A program made the translations under genes and the position numbers. From assembly GCF_016617715.1 (NCBI RefSeq), contig NZ_CP067226.1, positions 49,687 through 113,686 of the forward strand: a DNA stretch of 64,000 nucleotides, written 5' to 3'. The stretch's first letter is position 1, and the number at the start of each line of letters is the position of its first letter. Of the stretch, positions 9,788-18,358 are shown piece by piece. The notes under the pieces are model-generated. The model did not search any database and had not been told where the DNA came from. It saw only the letters and a program-made list of their open reading frames with translations. The stretch comes from Paracoccus sp. MC1862 (GTDB taxonomy: Bacteria; Pseudomonadota; Alphaproteobacteria; Rhodobacterales; Rhodobacteraceae).

Positions 9788-11068
9788 TCACAGCCCCATA
9801 CAGTTCGCGTAATAGGTCACGGTCGCCGGCCAGTCCGAGAAGATGCCCTTGACGCCCACTTCCTGCGCCAGCGTGTCCACCATCTCGTAGATCGCGCCGT
9901 CGTCCTGCGCCACCGAGGCGACCGAGCCGTAATACCAACCGCCGCCGTTCTCCGGGGTGATCGGGCCGGACCGTTCCAGCGACCAGCCGATCAGGTCCAT
10001 GCCGGCGGCCTTGACCGCCTTGGCGAACTCGGAGGCGACCATGTCGCCGTTCGGGCCCGGCACGATCATCATCGTCAATGCGGGTGCGATTGTCCTGATG
10101 CCCTTGTCGGCCAGCGGCTGCGGCGCATACATGCCCCAGGTCTCGGGGTTCTGGTTATCGAAGCCCTCGACCAGATCGGGATCCACCAGATAGGCGGCAG
10201 TCGCGGCGAACTCCGGCTCGTTGGCCAACCAGTAATCGATGTGCCCGATCTCGAAGCTTTGCAGGATCACGTCCTCGGGCGGGATGCCGGCGGCCTTGTA
10301 TTCATCGACGATGGCCTGCGCGTAGTCGTCGTTGCCATAGCCCTCGAAGGGCATCTCTTCCACCGCCGCCTTCAGTTCAGGCGTGAACTTCGCACCGAGT
10401 GCCTTGAACAGCTGAATCGACTCGGCATGCGTCATCAGATGCGCACCGTTCGTGTAGAGGTCGGTGCGCCAGGTGGCGTTGCCGCCCATGTAGTCCTCAA
10501 CGGTGGTGGCGGTTGGGTCCGACGAATCCATCTTGGGCTTCAGCGTGCGGAACTCGGCCAAGGTGATGTCCGAGGTGCGGCACTCTGCATTGGCCGGTTG
10601 GCCGTTCGCGGCGGGGGTGAAGGGCACGGTGCATTTGTCGGCCAAGGGCGTCGCGAGGATGTTCGTCGTGGTGTGCAGATCGTTCTGCGCGTGACGGCAG
10701 ACCAACTGCTTGTCGCCGGTGAAGGCCACGTCGCATTCCAGCACGCCCGCACCCATCACGGCGGCGGCGAGGTTGGATTCCACCGTGTGTTCGGGAAACT
10801 GCAGTGGCGCCCCCCGGTGGCCGATCGAGAACTCGGACACCGTGGGCGTCTGGCCCACGCAGGACATCAGCTTGTCCTTCAGCGCGCCCGCTGGAAGCTT
10901 GTCGATCAGGTAGAAGGGACGGGGCCCGTAGGTGACGGCCGGCCGGGTCGCGCCCGCGAAGTCATAGGCGGCCGCCCCGGCGGCCGCTGGGGCGGGCGCG
11001 GCCTGTGCCGCCGCCATGGCCGGAGCCAGTGCGACCAGCGCGACGCTGCGAAGAAGGGAAAGGGACAT
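9788..11068 (-). CDS. Glycerophosphodiester phosphodiesterase, secreted
   Basis: Hydrolyses glycerophosphodiesters to glycerol-3-phosphate and an alcohol. A signal peptide covers about the first 25 residues. The catalytic signature IGHRGAPLQFPEHT is followed by LECDVAF, which supplies the metal-binding acidic residues, and by VCRH. The ATG at 11068 has GGAG six bases upstream and is preferred to the in-frame ATG at 11083. The product is about 426 residues, long for the family, with an insert rich in Thr and Asp. With the PhoX gene upstream in the same direction it forms a periplasmic phosphorus-scavenging group. Confidence 0.88.
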   Translation of the reverse strand: MSLSLLRSVALVALAPAMAAAQAAPAPAAAGAAAYDFAGATRPAVTYGPRPFYLIDKLPAGALKDKLMSCVGQTPTVSEFSIGHRGAPLQFPEHTVESNLAAAVMGAGVLECDVAFTGDKQLVCRHAQNDLHTTTNILATPLADKCTVPFTPAANGQPANAECRTSDITLAEFRTLKPKMDSSDPTATTVEDYMGGNATWRTDLYTNGAHLMTHAESIQLFKALGAKFTPELKAAVEEMPFEGYGNDDYAQAIVDEYKAAGIPPEDVILQSFEIGHIDYWLANEPEFAATAAYLVDPDLVEGFDNQNPETWGMYAPQPLADKGIRTIAPALTMMIVPGPNGDMVASEFAKAVKAAGMDLIGWSLERSGPITPENGGGWYYGSVASVAQDDGAIYEMVDTLAQEVGVKGIFSDWPATVTYYANCMGL

Positions 11069-11474
11069 CGGATGCTCCGTCATGAGGTGGACCGGCGGCT
11101 GTCAGGCGAGGCGCATGATGAACCTTTCACGGGTCCGCGAAAGGCTGATGACATCGCATGTGTTCGGGAAGTGGTTCGAAGGCGGGTTGCTTTCCGCATG
11201 ACTCCTCCGTGTCGCCCAGCCGATCGGACGGTGACATCCTGGGCATCGAATGTCCGCTTCCTGTCGCTATGCCGGCGCGGTCTGACTGGTGAGATCGGGG
11301 CCAACCCGCCGCTGAGCGGCAGCGGCAGGTCCGTGATCTCTTGAGCGTCTCTATCGCACGCCCTGATGGAGTCGGCTCCTGACCGTTTGGAACCGGCGCC
11401 GGCAGGGGCACCGCGGCGGCACGCGCTGGATGGCGAAGCCGGGCAAATCCCGGCTACGCCCTCTGTCTCCGGCG
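11069..11474. other. Intergenic region between phoX-like and phosphodiesterase genes
   Basis: About 400 bases without a supported gene. Two short GC-rich inverted words are present near 11390-11460. I could not identify a clear terminator or promoter, so it is unclear whether the two phosphorus genes are co-transcribed. Confidence 0.3.
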
Positions 11475-13454
11475 TCATGCGTCGCCGATGCGGCCGCCGC
11501 CTCGGCGGGTGATTGCGACGACGGCCGGACGAACCGGCATCGCGTCGTCGAAGTCGGGCCAGCGGGTCGAGAGATCCTCGTAGTAGGATGGGCGCCCGTG
11601 GCCCTTCCAGTCCTCGCCGCCGTCGCCCGGATGCTGGACCGCGACGAAGAAAGTCGTCATGTCCTCGGTCGGGCAAGGCCCGCAAAGCTCGGCCCCGACC
11701 GGGACGCGGTAGAACAGCCGCGAGGTGCCGCGGGCGTCGCCTTCGGTGTCCACGGCCCACAGCCCGTCCGTGCGACCGGTGTCGGAGGGCGAGTTCCCGT
11801 CGGTCGAGACCCACAGGCGGCCCTGAGCGTCGATCGCGGCGTTGTCGGGCATGCCGAACCACCCGTTCTCGGTTGTTTCGGTCGAGAACGTCGCACCGAC
11901 CTCGGCGATCGAGGGGTCGCCGCACTGTAGCAGGACCTCCCACCGGCCAGTGGTGGCGGTGAAGTCCTGCCCCTCCTCGATGATCTCGATGATATGGCCG
12001 AAGGCGTTCTTCACGCGCGGGTTGGCGGCGTTCGGCTCCTCGCGCTTCGTGTTGTTGGTCAGCATCACATAAGCGCGGCCATTGGCGGGGTTCGGCTGGA
12101 TGTCCTCGGGACGGTCCATCGGCGTCGCTTCCAGCAGGTCGGCGGCGCGGCGGGTCTCGATCAGCACGTCGGCCTGGGACTCGAAACCGTTCGCGGCCGT
12201 CAGCGGGCCCTGGCCGTGGACCAGCGGCAGCCATTCCATCGAGCCGTCTTCGGTAAAGCGCGCGACATAGAGCGTGCCCTCGTCCAGCAGGTCCATGTTG
12301 GCGGCGCGGTCGTCGGGGTTGTATTGGCCCGCGGTCACGAACTTGTAGACGTAGTCGAAACGCTCGTCGTCGCCCAGGTAGAAGACTACGCGGCCATCCT
12401 CGGCCACGACGCTCTCGGCGCCCTCGTGCTTGAAGCGGCCCAGAGCGGTGCGCTTCTTCGGCACCGAGTTCGGGTCCATCACATCGACCTCGACGATCCA
12501 GCCGAAGCGGTTGGGCTCGCTCGGCTGCTTCGAGACGTCGAAGCGGTCGTGGAACCTGCCCCAGGCATAGGTGGCCTCGGGGATGCCCAGGCGCTCGTAG
12601 TTGGCGGCCTCGCGGTGGCCTTCGGGCAGTTCGCCCAGGAAATAGCCGTGGATGTTCTCCTCGGCCATGATGTAGGTGCCCCAGGGCGTGATGCCGCCGG
12701 CGCAGTTGTTGATGGTGCCGAGGACCTTGGTGCCGGTCGGATCGTCCGGCGTCTGCATGCGGGCATGGCCGGCTGCTGGGCCGCGGATCTCCATCGGCGT
12801 CTCGGCGGTGATGCGGCGGTTCATCGCGCCGTCCAGGACAACCTCCCACTTGCCGGCGTCGTTCCTGCGGATCTCGACGATGGTGCCTCCATGGGCAGCC
12901 ATGTCGATGTCGACGCGCGCCTCGTCCGCCTCGGAGACGGTGATCTCGCCCTCCTTCACCGTGACGATGCCGGGGAACATCAGGTGTTCGTTGGTGTACT
13001 CGTGGTTGACGCAGAGCAGGCCATGGTCGGTGCTGCCTTCCAGCGGCACGAAGCCCACGAAGTCGTTGTTGTAGCCAAACTGCCGGCGCTGCGCCTCGGC
13101 CGTCTGGGCCTTGGGGTCGAATTCCGGCGCATCGGCGAACAGCCTGTCGCCCCAGCGCAGCAGGACGTCGGCATTGTAGCCCTCGGCCACGTGGTGGTTC
13201 GCGTCTACACCAGCCTCGACCTCGGGGAAGGCGAAGGCCGACGCGCTCTGCGCCTTCGCTTCCGACGCAGCCATCATCGCCATCGGGCTGACGGTGGCGG
13301 CGATTGCTGCCGTCGCCAGCGAGCCCTTCAGGAACCCGCGCCGGGAAAAGCGGGCGGCGATGATCTCGCCCATGGTGCGGTTCGCGGTCGGGTTGGTGCC
13401 CGGGCCGTCGGCGTCCTCAAGCTGTGTGGTGCGGAAGGGGGTCTGGTTCGTCAT
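11475..13454 (-). CDS. phoX: PhoX-type alkaline phosphatase (DUF839 family)
   Basis: Secreted phosphatase of about 659 residues. The N-terminus carries a twin-arginine export signal, SRRGFLKGSLATAAIAA, as in PhoX enzymes, which fold with metal ions in the cytoplasm before Tat export. The body has the family pattern of acidic motifs (NHEYTNEHL, NNCAGGITPWGTY). PhoX releases phosphate from phosphomonoesters in the periplasm. The ATG at 13454 is preceded by AGGAGA at good distance, while an upstream in-frame ATG has none. A Pho-box-like sequence lies about 85 bases upstream. The DUF839 family also contains proteins of unproven activity. Confidence 0.85.
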   Translation of the reverse strand: MTNQTPFRTTQLEDADGPGTNPTANRTMGEIIAARFSRRGFLKGSLATAAIAATVSPMAMMAASEAKAQSASAFAFPEVEAGVDANHHVAEGYNADVLLRWGDRLFADAPEFDPKAQTAEAQRRQFGYNNDFVGFVPLEGSTDHGLLCVNHEYTNEHLMFPGIVTVKEGEITVSEADEARVDIDMAAHGGTIVEIRRNDAGKWEVVLDGAMNRRITAETPMEIRGPAAGHARMQTPDDPTGTKVLGTINNCAGGITPWGTYIMAEENIHGYFLGELPEGHREAANYERLGIPEATYAWGRFHDRFDVSKQPSEPNRFGWIVEVDVMDPNSVPKKRTALGRFKHEGAESVVAEDGRVVFYLGDDERFDYVYKFVTAGQYNPDDRAANMDLLDEGTLYVARFTEDGSMEWLPLVHGQGPLTAANGFESQADVLIETRRAADLLEATPMDRPEDIQPNPANGRAYVMLTNNTKREEPNAANPRVKNAFGHIIEIIEEGQDFTATTGRWEVLLQCGDPSIAEVGATFSTETTENGWFGMPDNAAIDAQGRLWVSTDGNSPSDTGRTDGLWAVDTEGDARGTSRLFYRVPVGAELCGPCPTEDMTTFFVAVQHPGDGGEDWKGHGRPSYYEDLSTRWPDFDDAMPVRPAVVAITRRGGGRIGDA

Positions 13455-13536
13455 CGCTGTCTCCTGCGTGAGCGCCTGCGGGCGCACTCCGTGGCATCAT
13501 GCGGGGCTCCGCGTGCGGACGGCTTAGGAGCCGATC

Positions 13537-13554
13537 CTGACGATTACGTGACAG
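13537..13554 (-). promoter_or_regulatory. Candidate Pho box upstream of phoX
   Basis: On the - strand the sequence reads CTGTCAC, GTAA, TCGTCAG, close to the PhoB consensus of two CTGTCAT-like heptamers separated by four bases. The first half-site matches six of seven positions, the second is weaker. It lies about 85 bases before the phoX start. Regulation by phosphate starvation is inferred from this and from the gene's function. Confidence 0.45.
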
Positions 13555-13621
13555 GTCCTGCGGAGAGCGGCATCAAATCGTGGGATCAAACACCTTGTGT
13601 GTCTCGACCCTGCTATAGATG

Positions 13622-13657
13622 CCCCATCACCGGTCCCGGCCAGGACCGGTGATGGGG
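13622..13657. terminator. Strong 15-bp hairpin flanked by 13-bp direct repeats
   Basis: Perfect inverted repeat with arms CCCCATCACCGGTCC and its complement around a six-base loop. The word CAAACACCTTGTG occurs on both sides (13587-13599 and 13671-13683). There is no U-tract. It may be a terminator, an IS110 end or part of the structured non-coding region that IS110 elements carry upstream of their transposase. Confidence 0.4.
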
Positions 13658-14733
13658 TGGGATACAGCGCCAAACACCTTGTGGCATGACCACGCTCTCT
13701 AGCGGGCTGATCTCGCCTCTCTTCACCGTCTCGAACAGTTGACGGCGGCCCGTTCCCCCGGGACCGCGAAGCATAAGGAAGAGAGAGCGAGATGACAGCA
13801 GCGGCGACGCTGGTCGGGATGGCTGTCTCCCGCGACTGGCTCGATGGCTTCTGTCTGCCGTGTGGCCGCCGGTTCAGGCTCCCGAACTCGCCGGAAGGCC
13901 ATACGCACTTGGCCGAGATCATCCAGGATCTGCCCGCGCCTTCAAGGATCGGCTTCGAGGGCTGTGAGAATCGGAAATCGATCCAGTGAGTCGATTTCCC
14001 GAACAGCGGTGGTCAGGAATGGGCACTCTGGACGCGGCTTGTCACGGCCGGGAAAGACGCCGTGCAGTCGTCCCCGGCCCAGATCAAGGCTTTCGCTTTT
14101 TCCAGAGGGAAGCGTGCAAAAACCGACCCGATCGATGCCGAGCTCATTGCCCGGTTCATGGCCTTCCGCCCCGAGGCCGGGCGAAGCCTGCCAGGCGAGA
14201 AGCTGCGGGTTCTCAGAGCCTTGACGACACGCAGGGCCCAGATCGGCGCACGAGCAAGACAGGGTATCGCCGCAGACCTGGAGGCCATGGACGCCGATCT
14301 CAGGACCATGCTCGAGGCCCAGATCCGTGAGCTTGAGCTGCGGATCGCCGGCATCCTCGCGCAGGAGAAGGATCTTGCGGCCAAGGCGGATCTGCTCCGC
14401 CCCATTCCCGGAATCGGACCGGTTTCCGCGGCCATGCTGCTGGCCGAGATGCCGGAACTCGGTCGCATGACGGCAGGCGAGGCGGCCTCGATGACCGGCC
14501 TAGCCCCCGTGCCCCATGACAGCGGCGCAATGCGTGGCCGCCGCATGATCGCGGGAGGGCGGCGCGCCTTGCGGCACGTGCTGTTCCAGGCCGCACTCGC
14601 GGCCGCATGCCACAACCCGCTTCTGAAGTCCGCCGCCAAACGCCTCAAGGAAAAGGGCAAGCCGCACAAGCTGGTCATCATCGCGATCGCCCGGCGGCTG
14701 GTCACCTGGTCTTGCCCCCGTTTCGCCGGACAC

Positions 14734-15567
14734 TCAGGCGGTTGCGGTTTGAGCTGCGATGAACTCGCGTGGCGAGCGCATCTTCAACCCTGAGTGCGGG
14801 TGGTTGTTGTTGTAGTCCTCGATCCAGCCTCCGATCAATCCGAGGACGGTCTGGGCATCGGGCAGCGGCGTCACCTGGACGTAGTCGCGCTTCAGCGTCT
14901 TTACGAAAGCCTCCGAGATGCCGTTGCTTTGCGGGCTCTGGATTGGGGTGAAGCAGGGTTTCAGCCCGAGCTGGCGGGCGAATACCTGCGTGTCCCTGGC
15001 GATGTAAGGGGAGCCGTTGTCGGACAGCATCTCAATCACCGAGGGCGCGCGGTATGTGCCGAAGCGGCGTTCGACGGCTTCGAGCATGATGTCACGGATG
15101 TCGGACCCGCTGATCCCGGCATTCACGACGGCGCGCCAGGCGATGACCTCACGGTCGTGGGCGTCGATGATGAAGGCGCCGCGGAGGATGTCGCCGTTCC
15201 AGCAGGTGAACTCGAACCCGTCCGAGCACCAGCGCAGGTTCGAGCGCATCACGATGACCTTGCCGTCGTGAACATGTTCGGGCCGCTCGGAATACTTCCG
15301 CGCCAGCAGCAGCTTGTGAGCCTTCATGATCCGGTAGATCCGCTTGTGATTGGCTGGTGCCAGCCCCTCCGATCGAAGCTGCCGGTTCAGGATCGCGGTG
15401 ATCCGCCGGTAGCCATAGGTCGGCCGCGCCGCAACCAGCGCCGTGATCTTCGGCACCACCGCCGCGTCCTGCGCCTTGTGATAGCGCCGACGCGGCTTCG
15501 TCCTGCCTTGCAGCCGGTCGACCAGGTTGGAACGGGCCACATCCAGGGTGTCGGCCACGACCTTCAC
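14734..15567 (-). CDS. IS3 transposase OrfB (integrase catalytic domain)
   Basis: Catalytic half of the IS3 transposase, 277 residues. The DDE residues appear in IIDAHDREVIAW, MLSDNGSPY and NGISEAFVKTLKRDY. A HTH_21-like region (ARPTYGYRRITAILNR) precedes the core. The start GTG overlaps the orfA stop by four bases. In IS3 elements the active protein is usually an OrfA-OrfB fusion made by -1 frameshifting, and a run of seven A residues in orfA (complement of 15609-15615) could serve as the slip site. Confidence 0.92.
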   Translation of the reverse strand: MKVVADTLDVARSNLVDRLQGRTKPRRRYHKAQDAAVVPKITALVAARPTYGYRRITAILNRQLRSEGLAPANHKRIYRIMKAHKLLLARKYSERPEHVHDGKVIVMRSNLRWCSDGFEFTCWNGDILRGAFIIDAHDREVIAWRAVVNAGISGSDIRDIMLEAVERRFGTYRAPSVIEMLSDNGSPYIARDTQVFARQLGLKPCFTPIQSPQSNGISEAFVKTLKRDYVQVTPLPDAQTVLGLIGGWIEDYNNNHPHSGLKMRSPREFIAAQTATA

Positions 15568-15941
15568 TGGAAATCGTCCCTGAGCGGCGACCGCGCCAGC
15601 AAGGTCGGTTTTTTTGAGCGTGCCTTGTCCAGGGCCTCGCGCAGGATCTCGGCCTCCAGGGTCTTGCGGCCAAGCTGGCGTTCAAGCTCCCGGATACGGT
15701 CCTCCAACTGCCGGACGACCCTGTTGCTGGTGACGTCATCATCCTCGGCCACAGCGACACTCCCTCCTTCGAGCATCAGGCGACGCCAACGATAGAGCAG
15801 GTTCGGCGCAACGCCATTGCGGCGGGCCACCACCGAGATGCTGGCTCTTTCGTCCAGCGTCTCCTCGACAATGCGGAGCTTCTCGGCCGCGCTCCAGCGG
15901 CGACGGCGACCGCCGTCGGTGATGATCTCGATCTCAGACAT
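15564..15941 (-). CDS. IS3 OrfA, helix-turn-helix protein
   Basis: DNA-binding half of the IS3 transposase, 125 residues from the ATG at 15941. It has a helix-turn-helix (SISVVARRNGVAPNLLYRWR) followed by a leucine-rich coiled coil (residues about 80-110, QLEDRIRELERQLGRK) for multimerisation. An A7 run near the C-terminus is a plausible -1 frameshift site towards orfB. The gene appears intact. Confidence 0.88.
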   Translation of the reverse strand: MSEIEIITDGGRRRRWSAAEKLRIVEETLDERASISVVARRNGVAPNLLYRWRRLMLEGGSVAVAEDDDVTSNRVVRQLEDRIRELERQLGRKTLEAEILREALDKARSKKPTLLARSPLRDDFQ

Positions 15942-16084
15942 AAGCACGTGCTCAGGCATATGCCTAAGCCTCCATGGTCATGCCTGAGTGTCCGGTCGAA
16001 ACGGGGGCCAGTTCATCACCATCGCGAATGCAGTCCTGAAAAGCGGCACGCCATGGCAGCATCAGCCCTGCGCATAGACACAGT

Positions 16085-16330
16085 TGCTAGCGGGCGACGA
16101 GTTCCTCTTGGCCGTCACTGCTCAAAACCTGCGACGGCTCCACTCGCAGCCTGGCTGCGCCGCCCCCGACGAGTGCTCCAGCCCCAGCCTGACCGAGCCG
16201 GAAGCCTTGGAACGGCAGCCTGACCCGCCAGCGGCGGGGCTGCGGGCAACCCCACCCCTCCAAGGCCCGTCAAAGCCCCTGGCCCGAGCCCCGAACCCCG
16301 CTTCGACCGGCCTTTTTCAACAGAACTTGG
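16085..16330 (+). pseudogene. Transposase C-terminal remnant (IS1182/IS5-like)
   Basis: The frame reads GDEFLLAVTAQNLRRL, similar to the conserved C-terminal helix of IS1182/IS5-type transposases, then a proline-rich tail ending near the vapC stop. No upstream catalytic part is present, because the region is fused to the right side of the IS110 remains. It is a degraded piece left by an earlier insertion or deletion. Confidence 0.4.
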
Positions 16331-16333
16331 AGA

Positions 16334-16741
16334 TCATGCAGCGGTCCAGTCTTCGAGGCTCAGCCCGGCGACGCGAGAGAATTCGCCGGTGTTGTTCGTC
16401 ACCAGAGTCAGGCTTCGCGCCTTGGCCTGTCCGGCGATCAGCACATCATAGGGCCCGATGGGCGTGCCCTGCCGCGCAAGCTCTGCCCGGATCTCCCCTG
16501 CGGCTCGCGCGTCCTCAGGGTCGAGATCGACGATAGCCAGGTCGGCGAAGAGAAGCCGCAGGGTTTCCAGGTTGAACGCGACCTTCTGACTGCGATAGGC
16601 GCCGTACCAGAGTTCATGCGCCACGATGGAGGAAATGGCGAGCGAGCCCGGCTCGGAGGCTTCAACCCGCCTGAACAGTTCGGCGGAGCGTCGCCCGACA
16701 AGTGCAATCACAACGTTGGTGTCGAGAAGGCGTCGGATCAT
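16334..16741 (-). CDS. vapC: VapC toxin (PIN-domain ribonuclease)
   Basis: PIN-domain toxin of 135 residues that would cleave RNA and stop growth unless bound by VapB. The N-terminal LLDTNVVIAL holds the first catalytic aspartate. AHELWYGAYRS supplies the conserved glutamate, and PYDVLIAGQA with LVTNNTGEFSRV carries the remaining acidic residues. The ATG overlaps the vapB stop by four bases. The pair probably stabilises the element by post-segregational killing. Confidence 0.93.
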   Translation of the reverse strand: MIRRLLDTNVVIALVGRRSAELFRRVEASEPGSLAISSIVAHELWYGAYRSQKVAFNLETLRLLFADLAIVDLDPEDARAAGEIRAELARQGTPIGPYDVLIAGQAKARSLTLVTNNTGEFSRVAGLSLEDWTAA

Positions 16742-16998
16742 GAAAAGAGCTGGTCAAGGTCGGGACGCTGCTGTTCGGCGGGCTGTTCCCGGCCGCTGGT
16801 CAGGAAATCCTCGCTGAAGCCTCGCTCGACTGCTGCGTGCAGCGACGCCCAAGGCCTGTCTGTCGCCAGTTTCGGGCGCAGGATCAGGGCATCGCCCTCC
16901 CGCGAGATCTCGACCTCGCTGGCCTCAAGGCGGAAGTCCTTCGGCAGCCGGACAGCCTGGGAGTTGCCCGAGCGGAACACCTTGGCAATATGGGGCAT
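16738..16998 (-). CDS. vapB: VapB antitoxin (AbrB/SpoVT type)
   Basis: Antitoxin of 86 residues. The N-terminal AbrB-like swapped-hairpin domain is seen in HIAKVFRSGNSQAVRLPKDF. The C-terminal tail (SEDFLTSGREQPAEQQRPD) would bind and block VapC. The ATG at 16998 has AGGAGG seven bases upstream, which fixes the start over two earlier in-frame ATGs. It overlaps vapC and is preceded by a palindromic operator. Confidence 0.92.
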   Translation of the reverse strand: MPHIAKVFRSGNSQAVRLPKDFRLEASEVEISREGDALILRPKLATDRPWASLHAAVERGFSEDFLTSGREQPAEQQRPDLDQLFS

Positions 16999-17004
16999 GA
17001 CCGC

Positions 17005-17038
17005 CTCCTGTGAGTACATCATAGTATATACACAGGAG
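17005..17038 (-). promoter_or_regulatory. vapBC operator/promoter palindrome
   Basis: A 34-base interrupted palindrome with outer arms CTCCTGTG and CACAGGAG and an inner GTATATAC. One arm contains the vapB ribosome binding site. Such inverted repeats are bound by VapB-VapC complexes, so the operon is probably autorepressed both at promoter and ribosome-binding level. Confidence 0.6.
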
Positions 17039-17063
17039 AGATCGCCGGAACAAGGTCAGGGCT

Positions 17064-17378
17064 TCAGGACGCATAACCCCGCTTGCGCTTCAACTGCAGC
17101 AGAGTCTGGAAGGCGCTCTCCGCCTCACCGGGCTCCTCGTACCAGTCTGTACGGCTGCGACCTGCGGTTCCGATCCGCCCCCAGTGGCGCACCACCCCAT
17201 GCTCGCCAAAAAGGCTGGTGACAAGTTCCAGGCTGTAGAAGCGTTGCATATTGCAGGCGGGGTCGATGCGGGTGAGCCGGACAGGCCCAGCAGGAGCATC
17301 GTCGGAAGCTTGTACTTCGGCGGAACCCGACGGATGCGCGGCCAGTCCCTCCAAAAGGTCGAACTGTTCTTCGCTCAC
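17064..17378 (-). CDS. WGR-domain protein
   Basis: Small protein of 104 residues whose C-terminal 70 residues form a WGR domain: HWGRIGTAGRSRTDWYEEPGE followed by a lysine-rich helix (in pieces RTDWYEE, QLKRKRGY). WGR domains are found in PARP-type proteins and in many stand-alone bacterial proteins and are thought to bind nucleic acid. The GTG start overlaps the stop of the upstream resolvase by four bases, so the two are co-translated. The role is unknown. Confidence 0.8.
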   Translation of the reverse strand: MSEEQFDLLEGLAAHPSGSAEVQASDDAPAGPVRLTRIDPACNMQRFYSLELVTSLFGEHGVVRHWGRIGTAGRSRTDWYEEPGEAESAFQTLLQLKRKRGYAS

Positions 17379-17947
17379 GACAGGCTCCGCGCCCTTGCTC
17401 GGGGGAAGTAGGCGTAGAAGGTGGCCCGGCTCACGTTCAGCCGCTTGGCGATTTGCGCCACTGGAATGTTGGTGTCCTTGAGGAGGGCCCGTGCCATCGC
17501 AAGGTCCTCCTCGGAAAGCTTGCGGCGTCGTCCGCCCTTGCGGCCCCGAGCAGCCGCGGCCTTCAGCCCCTCGATTGTCCGCTCGCGGTTGAGATCGAGG
17601 AAGTACTCGGCGATGGTGCCCAGGAAGTTGAACATCAGCCGCCCCGTCGGGGTTTCGGTGTCCACGGCCTCGGTCAGGGATCGGAGCCTCACCCCCTGCC
17701 CTTGCAGCTTGTGGGCCGTGTCCAGCATCTCGCGCAAGCTGCGCCCCAGCCGGTCCACCTTCCAGACCACGAGCTGGTCTTCGGGCCTCAGGAACGCGAG
17801 CGCGGCCTCCAAGGCCGGACGCTTCGTGCCGGCGCGACCCGACTCCTTTTCTTCGAAGATGCGCTCGCAGCCGGCGCGCTGCAGGGCGTCTCGCTGCAGG
17901 TCCAGGTTCTGGTCGTCCGTTGACACGCGGGCGTAGCCGATCAGCAT
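17375..17947 (-). CDS. Serine resolvase (Tn3/ParA family)
   Basis: Complete site-specific recombinase of 190 residues starting MLIGYARVSTDDQNLDLQ, with the catalytic serine in ARVST, conserved arginines in KVDRLGRSLREM and the E-helix, and a C-terminal helix-turn-helix (VAQIAKRLNVSRATFYAYF). It would resolve plasmid dimers or transposon cointegrates at a res site upstream. It forms a two-gene unit with the WGR protein. I see no transposon terminal repeats nearby. Confidence 0.93.
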   Translation of the reverse strand: MLIGYARVSTDDQNLDLQRDALQRAGCERIFEEKESGRAGTKRPALEAALAFLRPEDQLVVWKVDRLGRSLREMLDTAHKLQGQGVRLRSLTEAVDTETPTGRLMFNFLGTIAEYFLDLNRERTIEGLKAAAARGRKGGRRRKLSEEDLAMARALLKDTNIPVAQIAKRLNVSRATFYAYFPRARARSLS

Positions 17948-18358
17948 GTCAGGATAGTAGTTCAGACGGGTATGTCGGACAACTGATTTCCTGACACGGT
18001 TTTTGGACAGAAAAGAGGTACAAGGATGGGGTCTGGCCCTGCCTCCGTCGAGGTGTCCAGAATACGAGCGTTTGCTGGGCACCAATATCGTGAGGATCGG
18101 ACCGGCGACGTGAAGCCCAATGTAGAGTTCCGTCCCTCACCGGACATCCGTGGCTGGTTCAGTGGATAACCGGACGCAGCTTGAAGCGACGAACATAACG
18201 TCTCACATCTACATTCAATGCTACCTTTAGGAGCGTCCCCCTAAAAGAGGGGCGCTCGAAGCATCACCCCCAAGCGGCAGAAGATTGCGCCGTTGAAGTC
18301 GGGCGCAGAAGCGGACAGAGTGGATGTAACACAGCGTGCTTCAAAGGATTAGGCCCTA
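17948..18358. other. Intergenic region with putative res site and hairpin
   Basis: The first 60 bases next to the resolvase start contain repeated TGTC(A/G)GGA and GTCGGACAAC words, suitable for a res site. Further on, 18231-18257 forms a hairpin with arms GAGCGTCCCC and GGGGCGCTC. Base composition falls towards the low-GC defence gene to the right. Confidence 0.35.

Larger units (their letters stand above)
14707..16015 (-). mobile_element. IS3-family insertion sequence with 5-bp target duplication
   Basis: Element of 1309 bp that begins TG and ends CA, with inverted repeats sharing GCCCCCGTTTCG followed by CCGGACACTCAGGC. It is flanked by TCACC on both sides (14702-14706 and 16016-16020). 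Removing the element and one TCACC restores the IS110 transposase frame exactly, proving both ends. It encodes orfA and orfB on the - strand. Confidence 0.93.
13792..16077 (+). pseudogene. IS110-family transposase, interrupted by a 47-bp palindrome and by an IS3 element
   Basis: DEDD transposase of IS110, rebuilt from three pieces in one frame. Piece 1 (13792-13986) begins MTAAATLVGMAVSRDWLDGF and contains the first acidic region. An imperfect palindrome at 13961-14007 then adds about 15 codons including a TGA stop at 13987. Piece 2 (14008-14706) restores GGQEWALWTRL and contains AKTDPIDAELIARF and the C-terminal PIPGIGPVSAAMLL motif. The IS3 element at 14707-16015 follows. Piece 3 (16021-16077) completes ARRLVT/IANAVLKSGTPW and ends in TAG. 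The gene cannot produce a working transposase. A GGAAGAGAGAG stretch precedes the ATG. Confidence 0.85.

Noticed and set aside
9623..11344. Long + strand open frame opposite the glycerophosphodiesterase gene
   Set aside because: It is a shadow of the real gene in GC-rich DNA; the - strand protein has a signal peptide and catalytic motifs, while the + strand product has none.
11080..12849. 589-codon - strand open frame overlapping phoX in another frame, and the 552-codon + strand frame at 11994-13652
   Set aside because: Both are composition shadows rich in Arg, Gly and Pro without domain motifs; phoX explains the region.
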